From the NCBI GenBank assembly GCA_029624675.1, contig JARSSP010000005.1:100380-164379 (forward strand): a DNA stretch of 64,000 bases. Reading direction: 5' to 3'. The number at the start of each line of letters is the position of its first letter. The stretch's first letter is position 1. Positions 17,880 to 27,711 of the stretch are shown piece by piece. The notes beneath the pieces are model-generated. The model made no database searches, was not told where the DNA came from, and saw only the letters and a program-made list of their open reading frames with translations. This DNA is from Candidatus Contendibacter sp. (GTDB lineage: Bacteria; Pseudomonadota; Gammaproteobacteria; Competibacterales; Competibacteraceae). The position numbers and the translations under genes were made by a program.

Positions 17880-19073
17880 TTATTGTTGAAGATCACTGGG
17901 ATGGAAATCTAGGATTGCTTGATATTCCTTCAATAAACGATCAGTAATTCCTTGCCACGCATAGAGTTTTTTAGCCGCTCGTCTTGCTTTTTGACCCATG
18001 TCCCGTGCTTTGTCTGGATTCTTCAGAATAGACACTATTGCTCGCGAAACCTCTTCAATGTCACAGTTAGTGACAATACCAGAACCTGTTTCTTCAATAT
18101 CCTTGTATATATTGACATGATTGGAAATCACCACGGGAAGTCCGCAGGCCATGGATTCGACTACCGTCATACCAAAATTTTCGGTATAGGAGGGCAGCAC
18201 GAAAACATCCGCATCAACATATGCTTGCATCAAGGCGGTTCCGGCTAAAAAATCGACGTAAGTGACCGAATCCTCAATGTTATTTTCTCGAATCCACGTA
18301 TTCACCTGTTTTAGGTAACCATCATTATCAGGCCCAACGATCACCAACCGCACCCCAGGCATTTCCCATCGAACCCTGGCAAAGGCAGGGATTAAAATAT
18401 CCAGTCCTTTTTTGTGATGCAGTCGCCCTAGAAACAACACCAAGGGTGCATCCTTGATTTGATAAATTTCACGAAACACACCCCGTTTGGGAAGAATTTC
18501 GAACTGATTCCATTCAATTCCGTTCGGCGCAACAAAAGACGGCGCCTGCAACTGGAGAAACGCCGCAAGTTGCCGTTCATCCTCGGCAGTATAATGAATG
18601 GCGCTTGCGCCGTTCAGGTTTGGGATATCGAACCAGCGTTCCCACAACCGTTTCAGAAAAAGATTTTTATTGCTTCGCTGATACAGATAGGGGTCCAGGG
18701 AACCATGCGGACGGATCACATAAGGAATGCCGCGCGTTCGGGCAAAATAAGCAGCATATGTTGGTGGAAAGCGATAGAGACCATGAATATGAAAAATATC
18801 AAATTCACGCGCATGGATATTAAGATAACGGGCCAAGCTTATCGATAATTTCAGCGAATGAATTTCGCTCGCGCAATAAATGACATGCACCAGTCCTTCG
18901 CCAATACTCCCAACTCCGGATGAACAAAGGACCCCGGCCGGATAATCCACGTTTGTGGTCAGTATGGTGACATCATGCCCGTCCCGTGCCTGTTGGCAGG
19001 CAAGTGACTTGAGTACACTAATAGGGCCACCATATCTTGGTGAAAGAGTTTCTATTACATGTAAAATACGCAT
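17880..19073 (-). CDS. Glycosyltransferase family 4
   Basis: A 397-residue GT4 enzyme. The N-terminal half begins MRILHVIETLSPRYGGPISV. The C-terminal half has LFLGRLHHKKGLDILI and the donor-site ExFGMTVVESMACGLPVV motif (EX7E). It likely adds a sugar to the repeat unit. It is on the opposite strand to the upstream cluster, with a methyltransferase stump behind its start, so it may belong to a separate, partly lost gene block. Base composition is lower in GC than the first half of the locus. Confidence 0.9.
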   Translation of the reverse strand: MRILHVIETLSPRYGGPISVLKSLACQQARDGHDVTILTTNVDYPAGVLCSSGVGSIGEGLVHVIYCASEIHSLKLSISLARYLNIHAREFDIFHIHGLYRFPPTYAAYFARTRGIPYVIRPHGSLDPYLYQRSNKNLFLKRLWERWFDIPNLNGASAIHYTAEDERQLAAFLQLQAPSFVAPNGIEWNQFEILPKRGVFREIYQIKDAPLVLFLGRLHHKKGLDILIPAFARVRWEMPGVRLVIVGPDNDGYLKQVNTWIRENNIEDSVTYVDFLAGTALMQAYVDADVFVLPSYTENFGMTVVESMACGLPVVISNHVNIYKDIEETGSGIVTNCDIEEVSRAIVSILKNPDKARDMGQKARRAAKKLYAWQGITDRLLKEYQAILDFHPSDLQQ

Positions 19074-19109
19074 TAGGGTTTCTCGTATTACAAGTTTTAT
19101 TTGGGGCTA

Positions 19110-19337
19110 TTAAGCCGGTTGGTTAACTGAGAAGCAGATCAATCGCGCCTGGGGCCAACGGGTCAGCGCATAGGTCGCGAACTGCCCCTTGTTGGCGCCG
19201 ACGTCGATAACCGTGGCGAACTCATCCGCCCCGAGCGCGGCGTCGTGTTCGACGGTAGCCGCCACCCCCTGGCTCAGGGCGCGCCAATAACGGGGATTCG
19301 CCAACAGCTTGAGGTATTTACGCAGCCTGGATCGCAT
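19110..19337 (-). pseudogene. FkbM-family methyltransferase, N-terminal stump
   Basis: A 75-codon remnant beginning MRSRLRKYLKLL and carrying the SAM-binding motif VIDVGANKGQFATYAL, then WPQARLICF, after which the similarity to FkbM methyltransferases ends abruptly and a stop follows within a few codons. The remaining ~170 residues of the domain are absent. It lies between the minus-strand glycosyltransferase and a FecR-like gene, and marks a deletion or rearrangement point. Confidence 0.7.
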
Positions 19338-19765
19338 GGACTTAGCCGATGACGGGAGCCGGCCGGAAGTTGAAGCGCATCTCGTACCTGCCCCTCGCCT
19401 TTCACCGGAGGAGGAGCCGAGTCGCCTGACCGGGCAGTGACAAATAGACGGCATGGTATCGGCCAATAGTCGCAATATAGTCACCAACTTGTAGCCTTCC
19501 CGAAATCCCGGTTGCCGTGCCGCGCGCCGCGATCAAGGCGACCCGCCGATGACCTTTTCGATCAGCCCCTTCAATTCCCGACCGAACCTCCGCCCCAGGA
19601 TCCGTACAGGGGAACTGGCGGATCGCCAAAATGAATTATCGTTTTAAATGAAGCGATTGCATTATCATTTTTTCCTTGCCTCGCGCTGTTTCGGCGACTA
19701 AACTGATACAGTGTCCTTAAAGAAGATATGTCACTTTATATAGCATCCAAGCGAGAGTGTATGTC
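19338..19765. other. Gap with no supported gene
   Basis: A 75-codon minus-strand frame (19402-19629) is present but unrecognised; it may be a decayed remnant. The last ~100 bases are AT-rich and probably hold the promoter of the FecR-like gene at 19766. Confidence 0.4.
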
Positions 19766-20443
19766 ATGACCAGAAACCCGATAATCAGTCTAACCCTGGT
19801 GATGGCCTCCGCGTTGAGCGTGCCGTCAATTGCCGGAGCCGGGCCGTCCACGGTGGCCGAGGTATCCAGCGTCGAAGGCAACGCCATCGCCACTCAGGCG
19901 GATCGCTATGTTCCCGTCCGCGACGGCATGAAGCTGGGCGAGGGTGACCGCCTGCTGGTGCTGGGAAACAGCAAGGCTGTTGTCACCTATCCCGCCGATG
20001 GCTGCCAGGTCCAACTCAAGGACATGGCGCTCCTCTCCGTCCGGTCCACCAGCACCTGTGCCTCTGGTGGCGCTGGTATTTTTGAAGTCCAGTCAAACTC
20101 GGCGGTCGCCCACGGATCCCATGCTCCCCTGCGTCTTGCCGCTCTAAGCAAAGGCAGCGATAACCCGCCCTCAGCCACCGGCAACCCGCTAAAACCCAAA
20201 AAGAACTTGGTCGCATCACCCGGCGGTGGCAACCCACCCCTGCCTGGCGGTAACCTGGTCCTGGCCGCCGCCGACCCGGCCCCGCCCGGTGGCAACCCGT
20301 CGCCCCCGCCCCCGCCCGGTGGCGCCTTTCTTGGCCTTCCACCGGGTGTTCTGACTGCCCTCGGCATAGGTGTTGGATTTGGTGGGTTGGTGGCCATCTC
20401 TAACAATCGTAACGACAATCGCGGTCCCGCCAGCCCTCAGTAG
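19766..20443 (+). CDS. Secreted FecR-like domain protein with Pro/Gly-rich tail
   Basis: A 225-residue exported protein. Residues 1-24 form a signal peptide (LTLVMASALSVPSIAGAG). Residues ~28-85 look like a FecR-type domain: V-x-x-VEGNA, DGMKLGEGDRLLVLGNSKAVV, then the QVQLKD strand and a Cys pair (Cys71/Cys88 region). The rest is low-complexity, with repeats of PGGGNPP, PPGGNP and a Pro run, and ends in a hydrophobic glycine-rich stretch (GVLTALGIGVGFGGLVAI) before a hydrophilic tail. FecR-like domain proteins are often found in exopolysaccharide loci, possibly in the periplasm. ATG at 19766 is preferred over the GTG at 19757. Exact role unknown. Confidence 0.75.
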   Translation: MTRNPIISLTLVMASALSVPSIAGAGPSTVAEVSSVEGNAIATQADRYVPVRDGMKLGEGDRLLVLGNSKAVVTYPADGCQVQLKDMALLSVRSTSTCASGGAGIFEVQSNSAVAHGSHAPLRLAALSKGSDNPPSATGNPLKPKKNLVASPGGGNPPLPGGNLVLAAADPAPPGGNPSPPPPPGGAFLGLPPGVLTALGIGVGFGGLVAISNNRNDNRGPASPQ

Positions 20444-20454
20444 CCCTCAGTAGT

Positions 20455-20680
20455 CAGGTCACCCTCGCTCCTCTCGCCCCCGCTTGTGGGAGAGGGGTTG
20501 GGGAGAGAGCCCTAGAGATTGTCGAAAAACTCTTCAGTAACCGTGCACTCCCCTCGCCCGCTCGCGGGAGAGGGGTTGGGGGTGATGGCTGTAGTTTTAA
20601 AGATTTACCCCTCACCCTAGCCCGGCCCCCTCGCTTCGCTTTCCTCCACGAATGGGGAAGAGGGGACTGAACAGTTACAC
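20455..20680. repeat. Cluster of three REP-like hairpins
   Basis: Three related imperfect palindromes lie in tandem: around 20468-20500 (CTCTCGCCCCCGCTTGTGGG then AGAGG), 20550-20582 (CCCCTCGCCCGCTCGCGGGA then GAGGGG) and a degenerate third at about 20625-20670. They are of the CTCTCCC...GGGAGAGGGGTTGGGG type common in this window. They separate the polysaccharide locus from the trpC stump. Confidence 0.65.
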
Positions 20681-20764
20681 TCTTCATTGATTTTTAATAA
20701 AAATTTTCTGTGGCGTCAGCTTTGCTATCATAATAGATCAAAGGCTTGGTTTCTTAGATCAGCT

Positions 20765-21154
20765 TTGAGATCAAGCGCGGACTGCATTCTGCTGATCGTG
20801 GCTGCCTTGGACGACCGGGCGCTACGGGGACTGGCGCGACTGGCGGCGGATTTGGGCATGGACGTGCTGGTGGAAGTCCACGACGCCGAGGAACTGGATC
20901 GGGCACTGGCCAGCGGCGCGGCGTTGATCGGCATCAACAACCGCAACCTGCGCACCTTTGAAACCCGGCTGGACACCACGCTGAATCTGCTGCCCCACAT
21001 TCCCGCCGACCGCGCCGTGGTCACCGAAAGCGGCATCCATACGCCCGCCGACGTGGCGCTGATGCGCGCGCACGGCGTTCACGCCTTTTTGGTGGGCGAA
21101 GCTTTCATGCGCGCCCCCGACCCCGGCGCGAAACTGGCGGAATTGTTCGGCTAA
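20765..21154 (+). pseudogene. trpC: Truncated indole-3-glycerol phosphate synthase (trpC), 3' half
   Basis: The open frame from 20687 has clear TrpC similarity only from about 20770: [37 protein letters not shown], then [13 protein letters not shown] and [12 protein letters not shown] to a natural stop. That corresponds to the C-terminal half of the TIM barrel. The N-terminal half with the catalytic Glu/Lys residues is missing, so it cannot be an active synthase. The sequence just before the break is AT-rich and of island type. The upstream trp genes are also absent here. The break lies at the right edge of the polysaccharide locus. Confidence 0.85.
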
Positions 21155-21213
21155 ACTCCGCGTCCATTCTCCCACCGGGGTTGCGGGGGGCTTTACCCAA
21201 TCCGAGGAGTCAA

Positions 21214-21630
21214 ATGAAAACTCAAGTTACTTGGCTGAAGGACATGCTCTACGTGGCTCAATCGCCCAGCGGTCATGCCGTGGTCATGGACGGTCCGCCG
21301 GAACTGGGCGGTCACAATCTCGGGCCGCGCCCCATGGAGATGCTGCTGATGGGCCTGGGCGGTTGCACCGCGATCGACGTGGTCAACATCCTGCGCAAAT
21401 CCCGGCAGGACTTGCACGACTGCGAGGTGCAACTCGAAGCCCAGCGGGCCGACAGCGACCCCAAGGTTTTCACCGAGATTCACGTGCATTTCATCTTGAG
21501 CGGCAAGAATCTGAGCGCCAAGCACGTCGAACGCGCGATCCAGTTGTCGGCGGAAAAGTACTGCTCGGCCTCGATCATGCTCGGCCAGACCGCTCGTATC
21601 ACCCATACCTTTGAAATTCGCGACGCCTGA
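21214..21630 (+). CDS. OsmC family protein (YhfA-like)
   Basis: A 138-residue OsmC/Ohr-fold protein close to the E. coli YhfA type by length (~134) and sequence. It has the GHAVVMDGPPELGG segment, the first conserved Cys in LMGLGGCTAIDVV and the second in AEKYCSASIML. The two Cys are those used for peroxide reduction in OsmC/Ohr, but YhfA-type members have no established function. The ATG at 21214 follows GAGGAG at good spacing; the upstream ATG at 21181 is rejected. Confidence 0.88.
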   Translation: MKTQVTWLKDMLYVAQSPSGHAVVMDGPPELGGHNLGPRPMEMLLMGLGGCTAIDVVNILRKSRQDLHDCEVQLEAQRADSDPKVFTEIHVHFILSGKNLSAKHVERAIQLSAEKYCSASIMLGQTARITHTFEIRDA

Positions 21631-21745
21631 CAGTCCTTAACCGTTCAATGCTACCCTTCAATCTCGCCGTATTTGCCAGCTTTCCGCAAGAAACGCCGGC
21701 GCTGCGGGCGATGGATCGGGCTTTTTCGTCTGGGGGAGGATCGAC

Positions 21746-22564
21746 GTGGCGTCGCTAAGGCCAACGATGTCCAAATTGCGACTGCAAGGGTTCAACAGCC
21801 TCACCAAGACGCTCAGCTTCAACCTTTACGATATCGGCTACGCCGCGACGCCCGCGCAGCAGGACCGCTACCTCGCCTATATCGACGAGGCGTACAACAC
21901 CGAGCGGTTGACCCAAATCCTGACCACCGTCTCCAGGATCATCGGTGCCAGCATCCTGAATATCGCGCGCCAGGATTACGAGCCGAAGGGAGCCAGCGTC
22001 GCCATGCTGATCTCCGAGGAGGCGGTCGCCTCCGACCGTCTGTCCAACTCCGAGTCGCCCGGTCCGTTGCCGGACGCGGTGGTCTGCCACCTGGACAAGA
22101 GCCATATCGCCGTGCATACCTACCCGGAAAGCCATCCCGACAACGGCATCCGCACATTCCGGGCCGACATCGACGTTTCGACCTGTGGCCGCATCTCTCC
22201 GCTCAAGGCGCTGAACTACCTGATCCACAGCTTCGAGGCGGACATCGTGACCGTCGATTACCGAGTGCGCGGCTTCACCCGGGACATCACCGGCAAGAAG
22301 CATTTCATCGACCACCCGATCAATTCGATCCAGAATTTTCTGGCCAGGGACACGCGCGAGTGCTATCAGATGATCGACGTCAACGTCTATCAGGAAAACA
22401 TCTTTCACACCAAGATGGTCCTGAAGGATTTTGAACTGAGCAACTATCTGTTCAGCGTGGACCAGCAGGACGTGGCGCCTCACGAGCAGGCCGAAATCGA
22501 GCGGCGGGTGCGGCGGGAAATGGCCGAGATTTTTTACGGCGAGAATCTGCACAAAAGTTCGTAG
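21746..22564 (+). CDS. speD: S-adenosylmethionine decarboxylase proenzyme (SpeD)
   Basis: A 272-residue enterobacterial-type SpeD, making decarboxylated SAM for spermidine synthesis. It matches E. coli SpeD (264 residues) along its length: [30 protein letters not shown], the self-cleavage site in [16 protein letters not shown] (cleavage before Ser gives the pyruvoyl group), [15 protein letters not shown] and [10 protein letters not shown]. The GTG at 21746 is preceded by GGGGGAGGA. ATG at 21767 ([10 protein letters not shown]) lines up with the E. coli N-terminus and is a realistic alternative. No speE gene is adjacent. Confidence 0.95.
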   Translation: MASLRPTMSKLRLQGFNSLTKTLSFNLYDIGYAATPAQQDRYLAYIDEAYNTERLTQILTTVSRIIGASILNIARQDYEPKGASVAMLISEEAVASDRLSNSESPGPLPDAVVCHLDKSHIAVHTYPESHPDNGIRTFRADIDVSTCGRISPLKALNYLIHSFEADIVTVDYRVRGFTRDITGKKHFIDHPINSIQNFLARDTRECYQMIDVNVYQENIFHTKMVLKDFELSNYLFSVDQQDVAPHEQAEIERRVRREMAEIFYGENLHKSS

Positions 22565-22660
22565 TTCTAACAGGGTTTTCGCGCCGACTTCAATCTGTCG
22601 CCACCACAGCCCCGGGTTTGAGTCAGGCTAAAGCGGCGGCGTTGACGACCATCGATTTTC

Positions 22661-23488
22661 ATGCTTCACATGAACGACATCCCGCTCGATCCGCCGCTCC
22701 AGGCGTCTCTGTTGGGTCCCGACGATCCACCCCCCTGCACCCTCTTTAACCCGGAGGGCCAGGCACCATTGGTGCTGGTTTGCGACCACGCCAGCAACGC
22801 CATTCCCACCGCGCTCGGCCAACTGGGGCTGGGGCCGGAGGCATTATCCCAACACATCGCCTGGGACATCGGCGCCGCGCGGGTCACCCGTTTGTTGGCG
22901 GCGCGACTGGACGCGCCCGCGGTGCTGGGCGGCTATTCGCGGCTGGTCATCGATTGCAACCGTTCTCCCGGCGATCCCACCTCCATCGCCGAAATCAGCG
23001 ACGGCACCGTCATTCCCGGTAATCAGGCAGTGAACGACACCCAGGCCGATCAGCGATTAAACGAAGTATTCTGGCCTTACCACCACGCGATTACCCAGGC
23101 GTTGACCCACCGTTGGCGCCACGGTCATGGCCGGGCGCCGGCGCTGATCGCCATTCACAGCTTCACGCCCACCATGAACGGCTTCGAGCGCCCCTGGCAT
23201 CTGGGCGTGCTGTGGAACCGCGATCCCCGGCTGGCCCAGCCGCTGATCGCCCGGTTTCGAGCCGATCCCGAGCTGTGCGTGGGCGACAATCAACCCTATT
23301 CCGGACGCGAGGTCGGTTTCACCATGGATACTCACGGCGGCGCGGCTGGCCTGCCGCACGTGGAGATCGAAATTCGCCAGGATTTGATCGCCGACGAAGC
23401 GGGCGGCGAACGCTGGGCGGCGATAGCCGGCGAGGCGCTGGAGGCCGTGCTGCGGGACGAGGCGCTGTTTCAGGTGCGGCATTACTGA
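22661..23488 (+). CDS. N-formylglutamate amidohydrolase family protein
   Basis: A 275-residue member of the FGase family. It has [40 protein letters not shown] and [11 protein letters not shown] with metal-binding His/Asp/Glu positions, plus the C-terminal [10 protein letters not shown]. Family members deformylate N-formylglutamate in histidine breakdown, but no hut genes are near, so the substrate may differ. The ATG at 22661 has a second in-frame ATG at 22670. It converges on recJ. Confidence 0.85.
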   Translation: MLHMNDIPLDPPLQASLLGPDDPPPCTLFNPEGQAPLVLVCDHASNAIPTALGQLGLGPEALSQHIAWDIGAARVTRLLAARLDAPAVLGGYSRLVIDCNRSPGDPTSIAEISDGTVIPGNQAVNDTQADQRLNEVFWPYHHAITQALTHRWRHGHGRAPALIAIHSFTPTMNGFERPWHLGVLWNRDPRLAQPLIARFRADPELCVGDNQPYSGREVGFTMDTHGGAAGLPHVEIEIRQDLIADEAGGERWAAIAGEALEAVLRDEALFQVRHY

Positions 23489-23520
23489 GGCTGCCCGATC
23501 CAGCTCCGGAGTTGGGGCGC

Positions 23521-25275
23521 TCAGGCCGGTTCCAGATGCTCGACCCGCAATTGCAACCGCCGCTCGCCGCGCCACTCGTTGGCGTCCAGCTTGTAGGCGA
23601 CGCGCAACCGCGTCGCGGCCGGCGTGAAATCGCTCACCCGGTGGAAGGCAACCGCCTCCACCGGCTGCCTCAGGCCGGGCGCCCGCAGCCACAGCTTCAA
23701 ATGCTGGTCCTTCATGATCCGATGGGCGGTCACCTCGAACACGCCATCGAACAACGGTTCGGGGAAACCCTGGCCCCAGGGACCGGCCGCTCGCAACTGT
23801 TCGGCGGTTTCCAGGCAAAAATCCGCCGGGTCCAGCTCGCCATCGCTCCACACACAACCGTTGAGATCTTCCAGCCGTAGCAGACCGCGCACTTCGGCGT
23901 CGAAGGCGCTTTGAAAAGTGGACAGGTGGGCGGCCGACAGGCTCAGGCCGGCGGCGGCGGCGTGGCCACCGAAGCGCCCGATTAGACCCGGTTGGCGCGC
24001 GTCAAGGGTCGCCAACACATCGCGAACGTGCAAACCCGGCACTGAACGCGCCGACCCGCGCAACTGACCGGGGTGGTTATCGGGCGCGAAGGCGATCACC
24101 GGCCGATGGACTCGCTCCCGAATCCGGCCGGCCACGATGCCGATCACACCGGGATGCCAATCCGGATCGAACAGGCATAATCCAAACGGCAGTTCCCCTT
24201 CCGCCAGCGGCCATCGCCCCAGACTGTCGAGCGCCTGCGCCCGCATTTCGGTCTCGATCATCCGCCGCTCGCGGTTGAGCCGATCCAACTCTCGGGCCAA
24301 GGTCAACGCCCGCGCTGGATCGTCGCATAACAGACAATCGATGCTCAGGCTCATGTCGGCCAGCCGGCCGGCGGCGTTCAGGCGCGGTCCGAGTTGAAAA
24401 GCGATGTCGGCGCCGCTCGCCCGCGCCATCGAGCGGCCGGCGACGGCAAACAACGCGGTAATGCCAGGCACGCACCGACCTTCGCGAATTCGTCGCAGTC
24501 CCTGTTCGACCAGTACCCGGTTGGCGTGCGTAAGCGGCACCACATCGGCCACCGTACCCACCGCCGCCAGATCGAGGAATTGCGCCATGTTCGGTTCGGG
24601 TAACCCGCGCGGCCCGAACCAGCCACTCTCCCGCAGTCGGGTGCGCAACGCCGACAGCACATAGAAAATCACGCCGACGCCGGCCAGTTGCTTGCAGGGG
24701 AACGTATCGCCGGGCTGGTTGGGATTGACCAGGGCATCGGCGGCCGGCAGCGTCGGGCCGGGCAGATGATGGTCGGTGATCAGCACCCGCATTCCCAGCG
24801 CCTGGGCCGCCCGCACCCCCTCTTGGCTGGAGATACCGTTGTCCACGGTGATCAGCAGATCGGGCCGCTCCCGGGCGGCGACCGCGACGATTTCCGGGGT
24901 CAGGCCGTAGCCGTGGACAAAGCGATTGGGCACCACGTAGCGCACGTCCGCCGCACCCAGCGCCCGCAATGCCCGCACCGCCAGCGCGCAACTGGTGGCG
25001 CCGTCGGCGTCGAGATCGGCGACGATGGTGATCCGCCATCGCTGGCGGAGGGCGTCCTCCAGCAACGTCACCGCCTCGGTTAGACCGGCCAGCGATGAGG
25101 GCGAGGGCAGCATTTGCAAGCGCTGGTCCAGTTGATCCGCCGAATCCACGCCGCGCGCGGCATAGATGCGTTGCAGCAGAGGGGAAACAGGCAGGGCCAC
25201 GGCAGTGGAGCTGGGACGGCGGATGATGACGGGGGGCATGGGGCGCTCGAAACGGGGTCGGTTCGATCCGGTCAT
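23521..25275 (-). CDS. recJ: Single-stranded-DNA-specific exonuclease RecJ
   Basis: A 584-residue 5'-3' ssDNA exonuclease of the DHH superfamily, used in recombination and mismatch repair. DHH-domain motifs are in order: VADLDADGATSCALAV, TVDNGISS, the hallmark ITDHHLPG, NPNQPGD, LAAVGTVADVVPL and LGPRLNAAGRLAD. The C-terminal part has the DHHA1 GGHAAAAGLSL motif and the OB-fold end. Length matches E. coli RecJ (577). Start candidates are GTG 25281, ATG 25275 and ATG 25236. An RpfE-like gene lies directly upstream. Confidence 0.96.
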   Translation of the reverse strand: MTGSNRPRFERPMPPVIIRRPSSTAVALPVSPLLQRIYAARGVDSADQLDQRLQMLPSPSSLAGLTEAVTLLEDALRQRWRITIVADLDADGATSCALAVRALRALGAADVRYVVPNRFVHGYGLTPEIVAVAARERPDLLITVDNGISSQEGVRAAQALGMRVLITDHHLPGPTLPAADALVNPNQPGDTFPCKQLAGVGVIFYVLSALRTRLRESGWFGPRGLPEPNMAQFLDLAAVGTVADVVPLTHANRVLVEQGLRRIREGRCVPGITALFAVAGRSMARASGADIAFQLGPRLNAAGRLADMSLSIDCLLCDDPARALTLARELDRLNRERRMIETEMRAQALDSLGRWPLAEGELPFGLCLFDPDWHPGVIGIVAGRIRERVHRPVIAFAPDNHPGQLRGSARSVPGLHVRDVLATLDARQPGLIGRFGGHAAAAGLSLSAAHLSTFQSAFDAEVRGLLRLEDLNGCVWSDGELDPADFCLETAEQLRAAGPWGQGFPEPLFDGVFEVTAHRIMKDQHLKLWLRAPGLRQPVEAVAFHRVSDFTPAATRLRVAYKLDANEWRGERRLQLRVEHLEPA

Positions 25276-25325
25276 GGCCACCTGGCGCGAGTGATCGGCG
25301 GATGGCGGCTGGGGTGGTGGAAAGA

Positions 25326-26360
25326 TCAGCGCAGGTAATCAACCAGCGGTCGGGATCGTCGCCAGAACCGCCAGCGGGCGGCACCGGTCACCGTATAAAC
25401 CCGCCCGTTGCCGGGGTAGAGATGCAAGGTCGCCAGCTTCCCGGTTCGCAGCCAACGGCGACAAAAGCTGAACCAGGCATATTCCAGTTCCACGACGTGT
25501 TCAACCCAGGTTGCGCGATCGCCATCCGCCGCGTCGTAGCGGGTCGTTTCCAAAACCACCAGACTATCGGGCTCCTTACGCGCGCTGTCCAGCCAATCGC
25601 CCGCATGTTCGGGAACCGGGCTGACCGCCGCCCCCGCGAGTCGCGCCAGACCTCGAGCCAGCGGATCGCCGGCGTACAGGTCGGCCGCGGGCGCGCGGGC
25701 GCCAGCCGGACAAGTTCCACCGCCCCAGAACCAAACGCTGTTGATCAACGGCTGGTTGCGCTCCTCGCGTGCTCGATTGATCGGGTGTTGATGAAACAGC
25801 ATTTGGATTTCGGTCAGCAGGGCATGCCAGCGCCCACACGCCGGACCGTGGGGCAGCAACGGGTTGATGTCGCGGCCGATGGCGTCGAGCAGCGGGTGGG
25901 TGTGGAGGCCGGGATCGGCCGGCAGGCGCAGATACCAGCGGTCGGGATGAGGGACGCACAGTTGCAGACCTTCGGCGGCGAAGGTCTGATCGAACGCCGC
26001 CGCCAGCAGCGCTGCCTCGACCGGCTCGATAGCCAGCACCCGGGCATCGGCCAACAACACCCCATACAGGTCGGGACGCAAATGCACCGGGTCGGCCCGC
26101 AGCCACCAGCCGTCGTCGGGATCGCCACCGTTGGCTAGCCGGGCCACCGCCGCGACGGGCAGGTCAGCGGTTTCAGGAATCCGCAGGCCGAACAGTTCGA
26201 ATAGCACCCCATCGCTCGTCGCCGGGACCACGCGGACATTGGCGCGGGCCAACAGCCAGCCCAGCGCCGGCGCGACGGGAATGAGAAGAGCCGGATTGGC
26301 GGGTTCGAGGCGGCCGGTTTCCAGCAGGCCGGGAATCACCAGATGCAGGGTAGAGGCCAC
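25326..26360 (-). CDS. RpfE-like / phosphoglycerate-mutase-annotated protein
   Basis: A 344-residue protein of a family often found next to recJ in Gammaproteobacteria and variously named RpfE-type regulatory protein or cofactor-independent phosphoglycerate mutase-like. Recognisable features are the N-terminal LHLVIPGLL, the DPVHLRPDLYGVLLAD and WYLRLP segments and the conserved LINSVWFWGGG. The name mutase rests on weak similarity; the metal-binding residues of true alkaline-phosphatase-type mutases are not evident to me. Function is unknown. It lies 45 bases upstream of recJ on the same strand. Confidence 0.75.
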   Translation of the reverse strand: MASTLHLVIPGLLETGRLEPANPALLIPVAPALGWLLARANVRVVPATSDGVLFELFGLRIPETADLPVAAVARLANGGDPDDGWWLRADPVHLRPDLYGVLLADARVLAIEPVEAALLAAAFDQTFAAEGLQLCVPHPDRWYLRLPADPGLHTHPLLDAIGRDINPLLPHGPACGRWHALLTEIQMLFHQHPINRAREERNQPLINSVWFWGGGTCPAGARAPAADLYAGDPLARGLARLAGAAVSPVPEHAGDWLDSARKEPDSLVVLETTRYDAADGDRATWVEHVVELEYAWFSFCRRWLRTGKLATLHLYPGNGRVYTVTGAARWRFWRRSRPLVDYLR

Positions 26361-26382
26361 GGTCGTTCGTCGTTCGCGCGGC

Positions 26383-27711
26383 TCAGTCCGAATCGAGATA
26401 TTCCAGCCGGATGCGCACGACCGGCGCGCGGATGCTGTCCAGCGCCTCGATGGCCGCGATCGCCGCGTTCATTCGCTGTTCCCGAACGCGGTTAATCAAC
26501 AGGACAATCGGCACCACGCTAGCGCTGGGCGGCGCTTCTTTCTGCATAAGGGCCTCGATGCTGATGCCACACTCGGCAAGGATGCGCGTGATGTCGGCCA
26601 GCACGCCGGGACGGTCCAGCGCCTGCAAGCGCAGGTAACAGGCGGTTTCCACCTCGTCCATCGGCACAACCGGTAAGTCCGACAGGGCATCCGGCTGGAA
26701 GGCCAGATGCGGCACCCGGTTGTCCGGATCGGCGGTCAGGGTGCGCACCACGTCGATGATGTCGGCCACCACCGCCGAAGCGGTCGGTTCGGCGCCAGCG
26801 CCAGCGCCGTAGAACAGGCTCTGGCCGACGGCGTCGCCCTTGACTAGCACCGCGTTCATGACCCCGTTGACGTTGGCCAACAATTGCCGCTGCGGGATCA
26901 AGGTGGGGTGAACGCGCAGCTGCACGCCGCTTTGGTCGCGACGGGCAATGCCGAGATGTTTGATCCGGTAGCCGAGCTTGGTGGCGTAGGCGACGTCGTC
27001 GCGGGTGATGCGGCTGATCCCCTCGATGTAGACCTTGTCGAATTGCAGAGGGATACCGAAGGCGATGGAAGCCAGGATGGTCAGCTTGTGGGCGGCGTCG
27101 ATGCCTTCGATGTCGAAAGTGGGGTCGGCTTCGGCGTAGCCCAGCGCCTGGGCCTCGGCCAGCACCTCCGGAAAGTCGCGGCCCTTGCCACGCATTTCGG
27201 TCAGGATGAAGTTGGCGGTGCCGTTGATGATGCCCGCCACCCATTCCAGCCGATTGCCGGCCAGCCCTTCGCGGATGGCCTTGATGATCGGGATGCCGCC
27301 GGCGACCGCCGCCTCGAAGCCGACCATCATCCCGGCGGCGCTGGCGGCGGCGAAGATTTCGTTGCCGTGCCGGGCAATCAGCGCCTTGTTGGCGGTGACC
27401 ACATGCTTGCCGTTGGTCAGGGCGCGCAGCACCAAGCCGCGGGCCGGCTCGTAACCGCCCATTAGCTCGACGATGATCGACACCTCGGGATCGTCCACCA
27501 CTTCCAGCGCTTCCTCGGTCAACCGCATCCCGGCGGTGTTCGCGGTGGTGGTGTCCAGATTGCGGGCGGCGGCGTGGGTGATGACGATCTCGCGCCCGGC
27601 GCGGCGACTGATTTCCCCGGCGTTGCGCGCCAATACCCGGGTGACGCCGCCGCCAACCGTGCCCAGCCCGAGCAACCCAACCTTGACCGGAGGAAAAGCG
27701 GCCGGGCTCAT
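26383..27711 (-). CDS. hom: Homoserine dehydrogenase
   Basis: A 442-residue monofunctional homoserine dehydrogenase that reduces aspartate semialdehyde to homoserine for threonine and methionine synthesis. It shows the NAD(P) motif [12 protein letters not shown] at the N-terminus, [25 protein letters not shown], the substrate motif [12 protein letters not shown], and catalytic-region [20 protein letters not shown]. The C-terminal ~80 residues form an ACT domain ([15 protein letters not shown]) expected to give feedback control by threonine. Its start overlaps the alaC stop by 4 bases, so the two are co-transcribed. Confidence 0.97.
   Translation of the reverse strand: MSPAAFPPVKVGLLGLGTVGGGVTRVLARNAGEISRRAGREIVITHAAARNLDTTTANTAGMRLTEEALEVVDDPEVSIIVELMGGYEPARGLVLRALTNGKHVVTANKALIARHGNEIFAAASAAGMMVGFEAAVAGGIPIIKAIREGLAGNRLEWVAGIINGTANFILTEMRGKGRDFPEVLAEAQALGYAEADPTFDIEGIDAAHKLTILASIAFGIPLQFDKVYIEGISRITRDDVAYATKLGYRIKHLGIARRDQSGVQLRVHPTLIPQRQLLANVNGVMNAVLVKGDAVGQSLFYGAGAGAEPTASAVVADIIDVVRTLTADPDNRVPHLAFQPDALSDLPVVPMDEVETACYLRLQALDRPGVLADITRILAECGISIEALMQKEAPPSASVVPIVLLINRVREQRMNAAIAAIEALDSIRAPVVRIRLEYLDSD

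Noticed and set aside
17697..17912. 71-codon frame through the inverted repeat
   Set aside because: It runs across the 29-bp palindrome and into the minus-strand glycosyltransferase; no coding character.
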